This document shows positions 1 to 10,800 of a DNA stretch of 64,000 bases, piece after piece (within the stretch, counting starts at the first letter, position 1; every line of letters begins with the position of its first letter). The notes under the pieces are model-generated. The model did no database searches. It saw only the letters and a program-made list of their open reading frames with translations, and was not told the origin of the DNA. The position numbers and the translations under genes are program-made. Origin of the DNA: Sialis fuliginosa (lineage: Eukaryota > Arthropoda > Insecta > Megaloptera > Sialidae). Where the stretch lies: contig OY540818.1 of the NCBI GenBank assembly GCA_961205875.1, forward strand, positions 17,954,761 to 18,018,760. The letters are read 5' to 3'.

Positions 1-437
1 CAAACATTTCACGTAGTACGTACTTCGGAACCCTTATGACATACACTCGTGTATGTCTTGCCCGAATTATTGTTTATTTACAGATTAATTTGTTCAAAGC
101 TTATACAAAAAAATTGATCGCGCCAGTTAGAAATTGATTTTTTGATTTTAGAATCAATTTTATGTTATTAATATTTCAATAGGTACACTAATGTTTTTAT
201 TTCTGATATTTAAGAATTCGCGGTAAAGGTATATAGATTTGATAAATGTAAAAATAGCCAGTCTTATATAAAGAATGTTGACTAAGATCGTTTATTCTAA
301 TAATATACCCTGCAATATTTCACCGTCATTTTCGTATGACGAAATATAAAAGATGAAAAATGCATTACAGTTATTTTAATTTGTAATTAACCGCTAGCAA
401 AATTTCACGTGAATTTAAACGATTCAATGTTTTGAGG

Positions 438-1115
438 CCAGTGGCGTACGTAGGGGGGTAGGAGGTGTTTTTTTTAGATTTTTTTTTAATGGTTTCGAGG
501 GCGCTAAATCTAATCTTAACTCATGTTTTTTTGCAGATTAAAAATAAACATCTCTGAAACATTTTTTCTGAAAATGTTCGTTTTTTATTATGACACAAAT
601 ATTTTCTGTATTTTCAATTATTTTTTTACTCAAAAACTATTTTTTTTTTAATCAAATAATCGCAAGAGGCAAAAAAGGCGTAAATTTAAGTATGGATTCT
701 CGGAAAATTTATTCTTATTTGTAATTCATTTTTTTTTTCTAAATTTCAGATTTATTTTCATTATAAAAAAGTTGCATAAAAAATTAATAATAATAAATTC
801 TACTTTTTTTCTCGCGATTTTTCTTAAAAATTGATTGTTTTCCAGTAAAAAATTATTGAACATCCAGAAAAATCTATTTGTTTGCCTCCATATCATAAAA
901 ATAGACATTTTCAGAAAAAAATTTCAAAGAAAAGTTGCTTACTTTTTTCCTTAATTAAATTACAAATTTGCAACTTTTGTCTGAAACATATTTTCTGGAA
1001 ATTCGTTATTTTGGAAATTTACACTGGAAAGTCTTAAAAAAAACACCACCCAATTTAATAAAAACAATTTTCATGGTAAATTTTCAGTAATCTTTGAATC
1101 CTGCGGACGCCACTG
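438..1115. mobile_element. Foldback element, CCAGTGGCGTA termini
   Basis: Starts CCAGTGGCGTACGTAG and ends with the inverse GCGGACGCCACTG. The same termini bound elements at 35608-35780, 37449-37748 and 63041-63337, and the 64-kb window edge cuts another. The interior is T-rich non-coding sequence. hAT-like by terminus and by the 8-bp target duplication seen at the 35.6-kb copy. It lies upstream of the first visible USP2 exon, probably in an intron. Nothing else recognisable was seen in 1-1219. Confidence 0.6.
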
Positions 1116-1219
1116 TCTGACACAGTATTAATTTCAATAATTGTACCGGAGGGGGTGGGGGCATCACAGCAAAATATGTTTAAAACAATGTCGATGAAGT
1201 AATGAATTTTTTTCTGTAG

Positions 1220-4200
1220 CCTTTTCAACGGTGATACAAGAATTATGGTCAGGCGATTATAATAAAGTAGTCAACACAACAGCACTGAAATCACAAATAC
1301 AACGGTTTGCACCAAGATTTATGGGGTACGCTCAACAAGATGCACAGGTGAAGTATTAATTATTATAGTCCAGCCAATGAAACAGCTCAAAATGGAAAAT
1401 TTTCCGGAACATCAATTATACAGGATAGTTTAATAGTGCGTCCGGTTTTCCTAGCGTAGGAGATAGAAAAAAAAGTCTAGTACATAATATAATTGGTCTA
1501 AAAGATGACATCAGAAGACATAAAAAATTATAGGGTAATCCATTTAAAAAAAACTTTGTTTTTGTTATAGCGCAAAAATGGGACACCCTGTATTGTTGAA
1601 AATAATTTTACGACGTTGATCTTTTCAGACCAATAATATTATGTACCAAACTTTTTTTTCTATCTCCTACGAGAAGTGCGCTAGGAAAGCTGGACGCACT
1701 ATTGAACTACCCTGTATAAATTTTGATAACATTGCTGTTACGGAAAATTTCCCATCAAATTGCTTTGTTCACTGGACTGGAATACGTTTTAAAATAAAAT
1801 AGTTAGCATTACAAAGAAATAGCTTAATTAAATTTCAATCTTTAACAATATTCTCGTTACTGAATATATTTTGTATTAGGAGTTCCTAAGATATTTACTA
1901 GAAGGACTACACGAAGATGTTAATAGAGTCAAAACACGACCAACACCAGATCACAGTGAAATTAGTGATACCTTAAGGTATGTTTACTTAATTAATTAAC
2001 TAACTGACTGTACATATTACAACAATAAATTATTCAACATTCTGTTGGATAAATTCTAACTAACAACTAATAATTTCAAACTAACAATCTGTTAGTTACT
2101 TTGACTGTTGAATAATTATTATAAAAATTACTAATTCATGTTGAAATTCTAGTGATGGACAAAAATCAATAGAATCATGGAATCGCTATTTACGTATTGA
2201 CGATTCACTGATCGTAGACATATTTGTCGGCCAGCTGAAGTCGACGCTGAAGTGCACTGTATGCGGTCACTGTAGCGTGACTTTCGACCCATTTTGGGAT
2301 TTGAGCATGTCGATTTCTTCGTCGTCGCTATCTACGTGTTTTGAACATTTCACACGTGAAGAAACTCTTGATGGACATGAAAAACCTGTAAGCTATATGT
2401 TTCAGTCGTCTTAACTTAAGTCATATTAACTTAAATTAAGTATTAATTGATTTTAAATGTAAACTATACTTTTTTATTTGAATTAGTTGATTTCAGTTTA
2501 TATAATTAAAATTTATGAAATTATTAAAATCATTTCTTTGTATTTTAGGTTTGCGCAAAATGTCAACAAAGGAGAAAATGTACAAAATCATTTTCAATTC
2601 AAAAGTTCCCAAAAGTATTAGTAATTCGTATCCTTTAAAAAAACAATGTTTTTATAGAGTATATATAATTATTACACAAATATTGTAGTCCCAAGCACGA
2701 CACAGGTTCTTAAACATTTTTACTAGCGGCTTCTATTCCACAAACTAGAAATCATCACAGAATATCTTAAAACCGCTCAATAATGAGTCATGCTTCATGA
2801 AATTTACATTTATTATAACCTTAACACACAAAAACAGATCTTAAACGATTTTCACCAACTGAACAGTTTCGAGGTAAACTGAACATGTTGGTAGATTTCC
2901 CACTTCAAGTTGATCTGAGTTCGTACGCAGCGACGCGCAGCCCTACGGACAGTTCGATCATGTATAACCTGTACGCCGTGTCAAACCACAGCGGGACTAC
3001 ATACAGCGGGCATTACACGGCGTATTGTAAACATCCGTTCTCAGGGGAATGGCACGAATATAATGACTCCAGGTTTGTATTTCAGTATCTTTACACTTTA
3101 CTTCCGTCCGTCACTGAACTACAGGCTGTTTAAAAACTGCCTTCAGAATAGTACTTACAAACAAAATTTACGTGGATTACATAAAATAAAACGCTTAATT
3201 ATAAATTATATCTATTTATTTTTGTTTATTTACATACATTATATTTGTTAAAAGAAAATACATGTAATACATTTGTGTTGTTTTAATTATTGTTCATTAT
3301 CATTTCTGTATTAAAACAAATATTCAACAATTTTGGTATCCTCTTAGTACGTAATATTAATTATTTTGGCTTTCTGTAATAATCAATTGCCAGTAAATTC
3401 AATTATAGTATTTTAGAGTATATAGAATACCAATAAATAATAATAATTTGTTGTCTAAATGTCGAAATTTATTAAATAATTCACAGAAATTACAGAATCA
3501 TCGTTATATTATTATTATATTTTTTGCCTGATGATGATTCTGTAAATCGAAAGCTTGAGTATACTTTTTATTTAATAAATTTTGACGTTTAGACAATAAG
3601 TTGTTATTATTTAATATATTTAAGATCACTACTATTATATTATCGAAAGGATTCATAAATATAATGTATTTTTTAATTTGTATTAGTTTCTAACATTTTT
3701 ATGATTTTAATCTTTAAGAAAATATTTTATATTGTCAGCTAGCTTAATTATATCTTGCTTTTATATAAAATATAACTAGTGCACAAATAATTAAGTAACT
3801 CAAATTTGGCAACTAAGTAATTATGAAATTTATTAAATTAAATTAATCAAGTAGATGCTCCCAAAAAATCTCAATTGTTAAATGTGATTTTTATAGGCAG
3901 CATCTATAAATTTATTTACTAGTATAGTTATTAATATTTTCAGACGTACATAATATTATAATTATGTATTAATGAGAGCTGGTTTCTTAGAATATCTGTA
4001 TAGACGGCTTTCAAGTATAAACTTCTCATAAGAAAAAAAATTAATAAAATTTAAAAAAAAAACACTATGATGTATTCGGAGGGCAATCACCATTTTTTAT
4101 AGCATGAGAACTACCTTAAAGTAATAGTATATTGTGCAGTTTCATTAAATTCCATATAAAAATAAGTGTACAGAAAATGCGTTGTATTTAATGAGAATAT

Positions 4201-4300
4201 ATTTGATTTCAGAGTGTCTTCAATATACCCAAGGAACGTTGTATCAAGTGAGGCTTATGTGCTATTTTATGAACTTTCATCTGGAAACGTACACATCTGA
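1220..4300 (+). CDS. Usp2: USP2-type ubiquitin-specific protease (5' partial)
   Basis: Cysteine deubiquitinase that removes ubiquitin from substrates. Six coding exons are seen: 1220-1347, 1880-1977, 2153-2387, 2549-2627, 2838-3072 and 4213-4300 (TGA at 4298), all GT-AG with matching phase, giving 286 residues. The first visible residues (QRFAPRFMGYAQQDAQEFLR) are the USP family block after the Cys box, so the catalytic Cys exon (GNTCFMNS in the family) lies left of the window. The zinc ribbon is visible as CTVCGHC and CAKCQQRRKC. The catalytic His is in SGHYTAYC, followed by EWHEYNDS. The block LYAVSNHSGT and the ending AYVLFYELSS match animal USP2 closely (from memory of the family, not a search). 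No break or missing residue in the visible part. It converges on the E2 gene, with 312 bp between stop codons. Confidence 0.93.
1366..1782. mobile_element. Foldback element (outer), split by an inner MITE
   Basis: Left arm 1366-1408 (TAGTCCAGCCAATGAAACAG onward) and right arm about 1741-1782 are inverse copies, including the shared GGAAAATTTTCCG core. Nearly everything between them is a second foldback (1417-1718). Lies in the USP2 intron between exons 1220-1347 and 1880-1977. Confidence 0.6.
1417..1718. mobile_element. MITE with TATACAGG termini
   Basis: Inverted ends: TATACAGGATAGTTTAATAG and, at the right, the inverse of a matching sequence ending ACCCTGTATA. The next arm block (GTGCGTCCGG, CCTAGCG, GGAGATAGAAAAAAAAG) is also mirrored. 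About 300 bp, no coding capacity, TA at both outer edges, consistent with a TA-target (Tc1/mariner-like) family. Confidence 0.7.
3433..3612. mobile_element. Short foldback MITE
   Basis: Arms of roughly 40 bp (TTGTCTAAATGTCGAAATTT on the left, its inverse AAATTTTGACGTTTAGACAA on the right), with a second mirrored core around ACAGAATCATCG / CGATGATTCTGT type sequence. About 180 bp in the last USP2 intron. Confidence 0.65.
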
Positions 4301-4374
4301 CTATATACCTTTATTATTATGTTGTTTGTTTGCACATTAATTAACAAAATAATTTATTGTGAATATTAAAATTG

Positions 4375-4380
4375 AATAAA
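4375..4380 (+). terminator. Poly(A) signal of the USP2 gene
   Basis: A canonical AATAAA lies 75 bp after the USP2 stop codon, in AT-rich DNA. The E2 gene's own signal (TTTATT read on +, 4491-4496) is 111 bp further on, so the two 3' ends nearly meet. This is inferred from position and motif only. Confidence 0.5.
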
Positions 4381-4490
4381 TTAATATTTTTGATTGATTT
4401 TTCTTATTTACTTAATAATTATTTACACACATATTTGTTGTAATACAAAAAATATATTTACAGAAAGAAGACAGCGTAAAGAAGATTTAA

Positions 4491-4496
4491 TTTATT
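4491..4496 (-). terminator. Poly(A) signal of the E2 gene
   Basis: TTTATT on the plus strand (AATAAA on the minus strand), 117 bp past the E2 stop codon. Assigned by motif and distance. Confidence 0.45.
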
Positions 4497-4612
4497 TTCA
4501 GACTACTTAAAATAAAACAAGGAAATGTATAAATGCGTTCATACAAAATATAATTTAAAATCAAATTTAGAAAAAGGGAATATGTATATATAATAACAGC
4601 GCATATAATAAT

Positions 4613-6602
4613 CTAATCTGAGGGTCGTTTTTCACTATGTTTCTTTGTAAATTCTTCTGCGTTTTTAGAGAATTTCTTACGATCCTTCAGAAATTCTTCA
4701 GCTAAATCAGCCCTCAGTGGATGTTCAGGTTCGGGATCATTTACTAATGCAACTAATGCTTGTATCACTGAAATAAAAATGTCAAATATAAGTCAGAATC
4801 AAGGTGCAAAAATATCCCAAACATCAAAAACACAATAATCCGGAAATTATTGACATACCTTTTTTATTACTTAATTGCAAAGATTAAGCTAAAAAAATAA
4901 TAATAGCATTGAACAAATTGTTTTTTTATTACTCAATATTAAAAGTCGTAAAAATCAGCTCGCATTTAAAACACAACGTGATTGATTAAAGGGTTTGTGA
5001 CATCACAATTCGTATTCTGTCAACTATATAGAATTACCTTACTTTCATTTAAAATCTTCTACAGTTTTTCTTAACTTGCACACAGCTGGTCGATCTTTTC
5101 TCTAAGAAAGGCTGTAGCGACCAGAATAATTCAAATGTCACGACCAAAATTTAACAGCATGTTTATGAATGTTCATATTTTACGATAAAGCAACAAAAAA
5201 AGATTTTAAATGAAATATACTTGTGCAAAGTAAAATTATGATTGATAACTAAGCCACTGTGACGGGTGAAAAAATTGTCAATGTTTGGGGATTTTTTTCA
5301 GATATAACTAATTATTTTATGATCGGGTAAAGAACAGTTTATTAAGTATGTATTAAAAAAATTTTATTCGGTTCATTAGTCTGAGAAATCGCTGGGACAA
5401 GGTCAAAAAAAGTCGCTCTCACTAAATTGACTGTAACTCAGGTAATTTTCTGAATTTTAACTTAAATTTTTGTTTACACATTTTTAAATATGTATACATT
5501 AAAAAAATGCATAAAAAAAAATATTTCCGTCACAGTGGCTTTCCCCCTTAACAAAACAACAGTTAAAATGCAAATCTGTAAAAAAAACTATGGGTGAATT
5601 TTAAACTAAATAAAATCAATGTATTTGTACCTTGGTCAGTCTTTGTAGCCGGTTTCCAATTCTCTGCAGTTATAATAGGTAAACACACTTGACCTTTTTC
5701 ATCTATATTCGGGTGATAAATTTTTGTTTTGAAATTTATTTTAGGTGGCTTGAAAGGATATTCTGCTGGGAAGTTTATCTCAATTTTGAAGGCACCCTTA
5801 TTATATGGAGGATTGTCCTAAAAATAAACATACAAAATTAATATACAATATATAAATTTAATAAAATTAAATTTCTTTTAAATAGAAGCATATTGATTTC
5901 AAAACTGTTATTTTTAATTAGCGACCTTCAAATATCAATGTTCTCAGAAATAAGTTTTTACATGTTATTAAATTATAAATTACATGAACATTACAAAATA
6001 CAGTATTAATTATTTATTTATTTATTATTATAATTATTTAAATTCAGTAATTTACCGGAACAATTAACCCTTGCCACGTTAATATATTTTGTTCATCCAC
6101 ATGAATATCTCTAAATGATTTTAATCCAGATGTTCTAATATCATTTAGTTCCTAGAATGAAAATAAATCATTAATAAATTATTTATATCATGTTATAAAC
6201 ATTTCACTAAAATATTTAGCAGAAGATTGACACCAGTAATAAACTATTTTTACATCATGAAGGTTAAATATATAATGACCATTGTTCAGTGTAAAATCCA
6301 AATTATATTTTAAAAATAGGTACATTAAAACTCTATCTTAAATGAATTGCAATATAAACACACAAATGTAATTTGATTTTTGAATATTTAATGATATATG
6401 TATTAGTATTTTCTAGAAACTATTACAAAATAACCTTATTTATAATTTATTAAAGCTTAATGTATCTATACTCAAAATATTTAAGTAAATGTGCTTATCT
6501 CCTATATTTATTTAAGTGGAAGATTAAAGATTTATAATAAATTACAAAATAAAATAAAAATTAAAAATAATTCACCTTTTGCAATCGTTTTGTTGCTGCC
6601 AT
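4613..6602 (-). CDS. Ubc10: Ubiquitin-conjugating enzyme E2 L3 (UbcH7/Ubc10 type)
   Basis: E2 enzyme that accepts ubiquitin from E1 and passes it to HECT and RBR (Parkin/ARIH-type) E3 ligases. Four coding exons on the minus strand: 6576-6602 ([12 protein letters not shown]), 6056-6151, 5631-5817 and 4613-4767 (TAG). The total is 465 bp, 154 residues, exactly the length of human UBE2L3. The UBC fold is complete: [51 protein letters not shown] with the catalytic Cys, then [13 protein letters not shown] and the C-terminal helices ending EKRPSD. The Cys lies in the HPN..GQVCLP context with no Asp gate, typical of this HECT/RBR-preferring subfamily. Intron 3 holds a foldback repeat. Start codon is the only ATG in the first exon and aligns with the family start. 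Confidence 0.97.
4842..4895 (+). repeat. Dispersed repeat shared with 30.15 kb
   Basis: AATCCGGAAATTATTGACAT and the next 30 bases recur at 30150-30205 with about 90% identity by eye. Here it lies in E2 intron 3; there it lies beside a PPIP5K exon. Confidence 0.55.
5251..5545. mobile_element. Foldback element, CCACTGTGACGG termini
   Basis: GCCACTGTGACGGGTGAAA at the left is mirrored by GTCACAGTGGCTTTC at the right, about 295 bp apart in E2 intron 3. A looser relative (CCCCACTGTGATGGG ... TGTCACAGTGCGG) is at 21978-22245. Confidence 0.5.
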
Positions 6603-7838
6603 TTTTTAAATAATACTTAACAATTTATTAATACGATTTATAAAGTTCACAAAATTATACTATTCAGGAATAATATTTAAAATCGTACTTAAAATTCTGA
6701 TTAAACACAGTTCACAATCCCATTCATACAAAACATGACAAAACTTTATGACAAATGGATGACAAATTGTATGACGCAAAGTTAGCGGCGACTGTTGTCA
6801 TGGTTGTCATGTAGTAATTACATATTGCCAACGAAAAGAAACCAAAGAAACTTACTCAACCGTAATAAATGAGATAAATCTGATAAATTCCATAGTTAAT
6901 TAAATTAAATGATAAAGTTGATTATCAAAATGTACTAAATGAGATAAGTATATTTTTTATGCAATTAATAATTATTTTTAATATTATTTGAAATTATATT
7001 GGAATTTATAAATATAATTTATTATAACTATTATTTTATTTTTATGAACAACTTAAAATATTCTAAAATTTGTTAAAAAAATAACACAGATAATAAAAAT
7101 TTAATTACCGCATTGCTGATAACAAATACATTGCAATATGGAAGAGATAATTTATTATATTATATCAATTCCAAAATTAAAAAATAAATCTTGATGTTAC
7201 ATTATGTATTTTTTAACAACAATGTTATTTGCAAAATAGGTATATATTTAATATTTTGTATTTAATATATTTACAAATTTTGATTTTTGTATTCGCGCTT
7301 TACGCATGCGTTTTCATTTTCATAGATACGTGAGAATTAGCATTACGCGTAAAATTGTAGAATGGTCTTATTTTATTATATTTCTGCTTAAAATAAGAAC
7401 TTAACTCGCGTTAAAATTTAATTTTATGGAAACATTGGCAAAACAGTAAAAAAATCAAAATGCTCAAAATTAATAATGCAAATTGTAAACAATATTTGTC
7501 GGAATAATTCTGAAAATAAATTTGTTTATATTTATTTTAATGATTAATACTTTCTACATTCACATCAATTAAACTAATAACACATAACAAAATGATCCAC
7601 AACCTTAAATCAAAACAGAAAAGTAAATAATTAATTTAAATTGATAAATTAAATCAACAGGTACTGGAATTATCTCTAAAATAACAAGTTGTCCCGCCAT
7701 TAAAGTTCGCGGTGTAGCCAGCTGATTGTGACTACTGGAAATGACAAGGGAAAATGTCTGTGCTTAATAAAAGTGAATTTGGAAACCTTTTCGTGTCGGA
7801 AAACCACAGGAGAAAGTCCTGTTAATATTTGCATTAAC
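6603..7838. promoter_or_regulatory. Divergent upstream region, E2 and RFX7 genes
   Basis: 1.24 kb between two opposed start codons. It must hold the promoters and 5' UTRs of both genes, or their first introns. It is AT-rich, and I could not place a TATA box or initiator with confidence. Two GC-containing patches, around 6775-6830 and 7290-7350 (with a GCGCTTTACGCATGCG segment), are the most promoter-like stretches. Inference from gene layout. Confidence 0.4.
7741..7825 (+). other. Upstream ORFs in the RFX7 leader
   Basis: Two short ATG-initiated reading frames sit just before the RFX7 start: 7741-7767 (8 residues) and 7754-7825 (23 residues). The second ends 13 bp before the main ATG at 7839. 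Both are out of frame with the main CDS. If this region is in the mature 5' UTR they would be expected to lower main-frame translation. That it is leader and not intron is an inference. Confidence 0.4.
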
Positions 7839-10800
7839 ATGGACGAAGTCAAATGGTCAAAGAATAATGTTTCCGACACTAATATCAATTTTCCTCACAC
7901 CAGTGTATCTAGTTCCGAAAAGTTGTCTAACGAAATTGTGTTAAACAATAATTTAAATAATGTTAATTTTAGTAATAAACCTCAACAAAGTACAACATTT
8001 GATAGTAAAAATATTAAATTACAAAATGAATCTAAGGAAAAAATTGATAACAGTGTCCTTGACAATAAGCTCAAAATACAGCAAATTGTTGAAAGCACAA
8101 TCAGGTGTGTTATTTTAAATTATTTTATTATTTTAGTGATCATGCTAATTTATTATTTATTATAACTACAAGTTATGTATACAAACTTATAAAAAAATTT
8201 AAATTATATCCAATATTTATTCATTGTAATTTTACAATATTTTAGCTTCATTAATTCAACAAACAAACTACTTGACAAAATTTAATCAATTTTTGAATAA
8301 AAAGACATACATAAATATAAACAACCATTATTTATAAATCTATTAAAATAAATTTTGATTTTATAGATACTTATTTGTTTTTTAATTAACTATTTTACAC
8401 ATTTGAAATTAAAGCATGAATTAAGATAAACATCTGCACAGTGCTTCCTCGTGCTAAATTCACCAGGTGATTAAATAAATTTAAATAAAAACCGATTAAG
8501 TGTTTAGATGAATTGCCTGGCATTCGTTAATCATTTAATTTTTATACAATTTTACTAAAAAATATTAGTCATAACATAAACATAACATAACATAAATCAA
8601 GTTAAAATTTTTATATCGGAGAACAATTTTTTTGTCTCATTTTTGATATTGAGAGGAAGCAATAAACAAATATTGATAATTTTACTATTTACTTTATTGC
8701 TTAAAAATCTACCATATAAACTCATAGTTTAATAAAATAATTTTCCTAATTAAATAATTTAATTTAATTTTACGCCAACGTAATAAAAAATTCACAAAAA
8801 TTATTAAAATTTCAGTGAATCTTCACGAGAAAAAATCTCTCAGATTGTCGAGTTGGTATCAGCTCTTTCGTCCCCTGAGAAGTTGTTACTTTATATGCGG
8901 CTACCTACAGATACAGTGACGACTGACCCACTGCGCCAACCATTAAACCCACTCGGATCTAGAACAGAGATCAGCCAAACCATCAACTGGATTCGAACAC
9001 ATTTAGAGGAAGATCCCGAGCTGTCATTACCAAAACAAGATGTGTATGAAGAGTATACGTGAGTATATTGTAGTATACAAATACAAGCTGTTAAAAAATA
9101 ATACCATAACATTTAACACATTCGTGCGTGGCTGTCAAATATTAAATAAGTAAAAAAGCTAAAAAAATTCTGAAATACCTACTCTTTATAATAAAATTTA
9201 TTTTCTCCAATTTATTCCTCATTATCTTTATTGTATAATAATCCACAAATCACAAAATAAATCAAATTCAACAATTGAATCAATTAACAACAATCAACAA
9301 TTATTTGTCAACAATAGAACTTTTTGAAAAAAATTACACGTTTTTTATTTGTATTTTGCTACTCAAAAATAAGTGTACATAGGAAATACGATTCATTTCA
9401 GTATTGTATTTTTTATTTTAGAAGTGATTTTTTATATCCCAATTTTAATTTATTTTCTAAAAAAAATTTTATAACTAATATCATACATGTTTACAGAAAC
9501 TATTGCCATGCAAGTAATATGAAAGCATTGTCGACAGCCGATTTCGGCAAAGTGATGAAACAGGTGTACCCAAGAGTACGTCCGAGACGATTAGGCACAC
9601 GCGGGAACTCCCGCTACTGTTACGCAGGCCTCCGCAAACGTATAAAGCTGGAACCGCCGCAGCTGCCCGATTTCAACGACAACCCGAAATCGACGGAGCC
9701 TCCGTGCTCTCAGGCAGATCTCACCGCGGCTGCTTCGTGTCTCATCAGGGAGTGGGCCAAGAACTTATTGGGTATACAGTTTCCAACGCTCTGCTCTCTC
9801 GCGTGTCATCTGTTGGAGACGCTGAGCGTGGATACGCAGTCGATTGCCGCTTTAACACTTCTCAATGCTTTTGGTCGTGGATCAGACAAAGGTACGTTAT
9901 GGAATTTTAGTATACTTAGCAATATCGGTAACAAAACAAACCTCAGTCACGATTGGGTTAAAGTGTATTTTAATCTCAGTAAATAAAAATATGTATATAA
10001 AATATATAGATTCATTTTATTATTTATAGGGAGTATATCACCAACGGGTGGAATATGTTTAAACAACAATAAACATAGAGAGACGCAACTTCAGTTACAA
10101 AGGAAAATACAGCAGAGAGAAGTTATTCGTGAACAAAAACGTAAATTACAAGTAAGTACTTTAAAGGAGTTGTCAAATACAGAGTGTCCAAGATAACGGT
10201 AAGAGATACAAATTCGGTTAAATGAGATTTATTTTATTTTATATATTTTATTTCGGTTCTATTCCGGCAAAAAATAACGGTTTTTCCGGTTTTCGGTTCA
10301 GTTCCAGTTTGAAGCCCTGCATTTTATCTTGGAAACCCTGTATAATGCCGTGTTTAGACCGTAAAAACAAAACAGCAACATCATGTCTTTTTGATAAAAA
10401 TGCAATGCTATGCATTTTTAAATATGATGTGTTTTCTGTTTTGTTTTCTTTGGTCTAAACACGACTTATTTTATGGATTGTTATTTTAGCTTCAGTCATC
10501 TAAATGTGAAATGAAACACAACAGAAACAAAAAACCGAAACTTGAACAGTTTACACCTTGCCCTTCGCCCAGTTTTGTAGGAGATGAAGAAACGGGTTGT
10601 TTCGCTACATCTTCTTGCAGCAGTCCGCAAGCTCAGGTGATGGAACCTGCCTGTCAAAATTCAGTCTGTGATAATAACAACAAAGTAGCTGTAACTTCAA
10701 CGACGAAGCCGCTGACTTCCTTGCCAGATTTCAGCAGTTTTCAACAAGCACAAAACTTTGATGTCGTCCATGATTTTTCTACTAAAAAGAATTGTGAGGG

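Noticed and set aside
2010-2130. Small imperfect palindrome around TTATTCAACA / TGTTGAATAA
   Set aside because: Short arms with many mismatches in AT-rich intron sequence; could be chance.
9324-9496. N-terminal extension of the RFX7 exon at 9497
   Set aside because: The open frame upstream of 9497 is intronic: a TTTACAG acceptor at 9496 joins the previous exon in phase inside the conserved RFX domain.
10222-10458. 78-codon frame in RFX7 intron 4
   Set aside because: Overlaps a MITE fragment and shows no family resemblance; normal splicing removes it.
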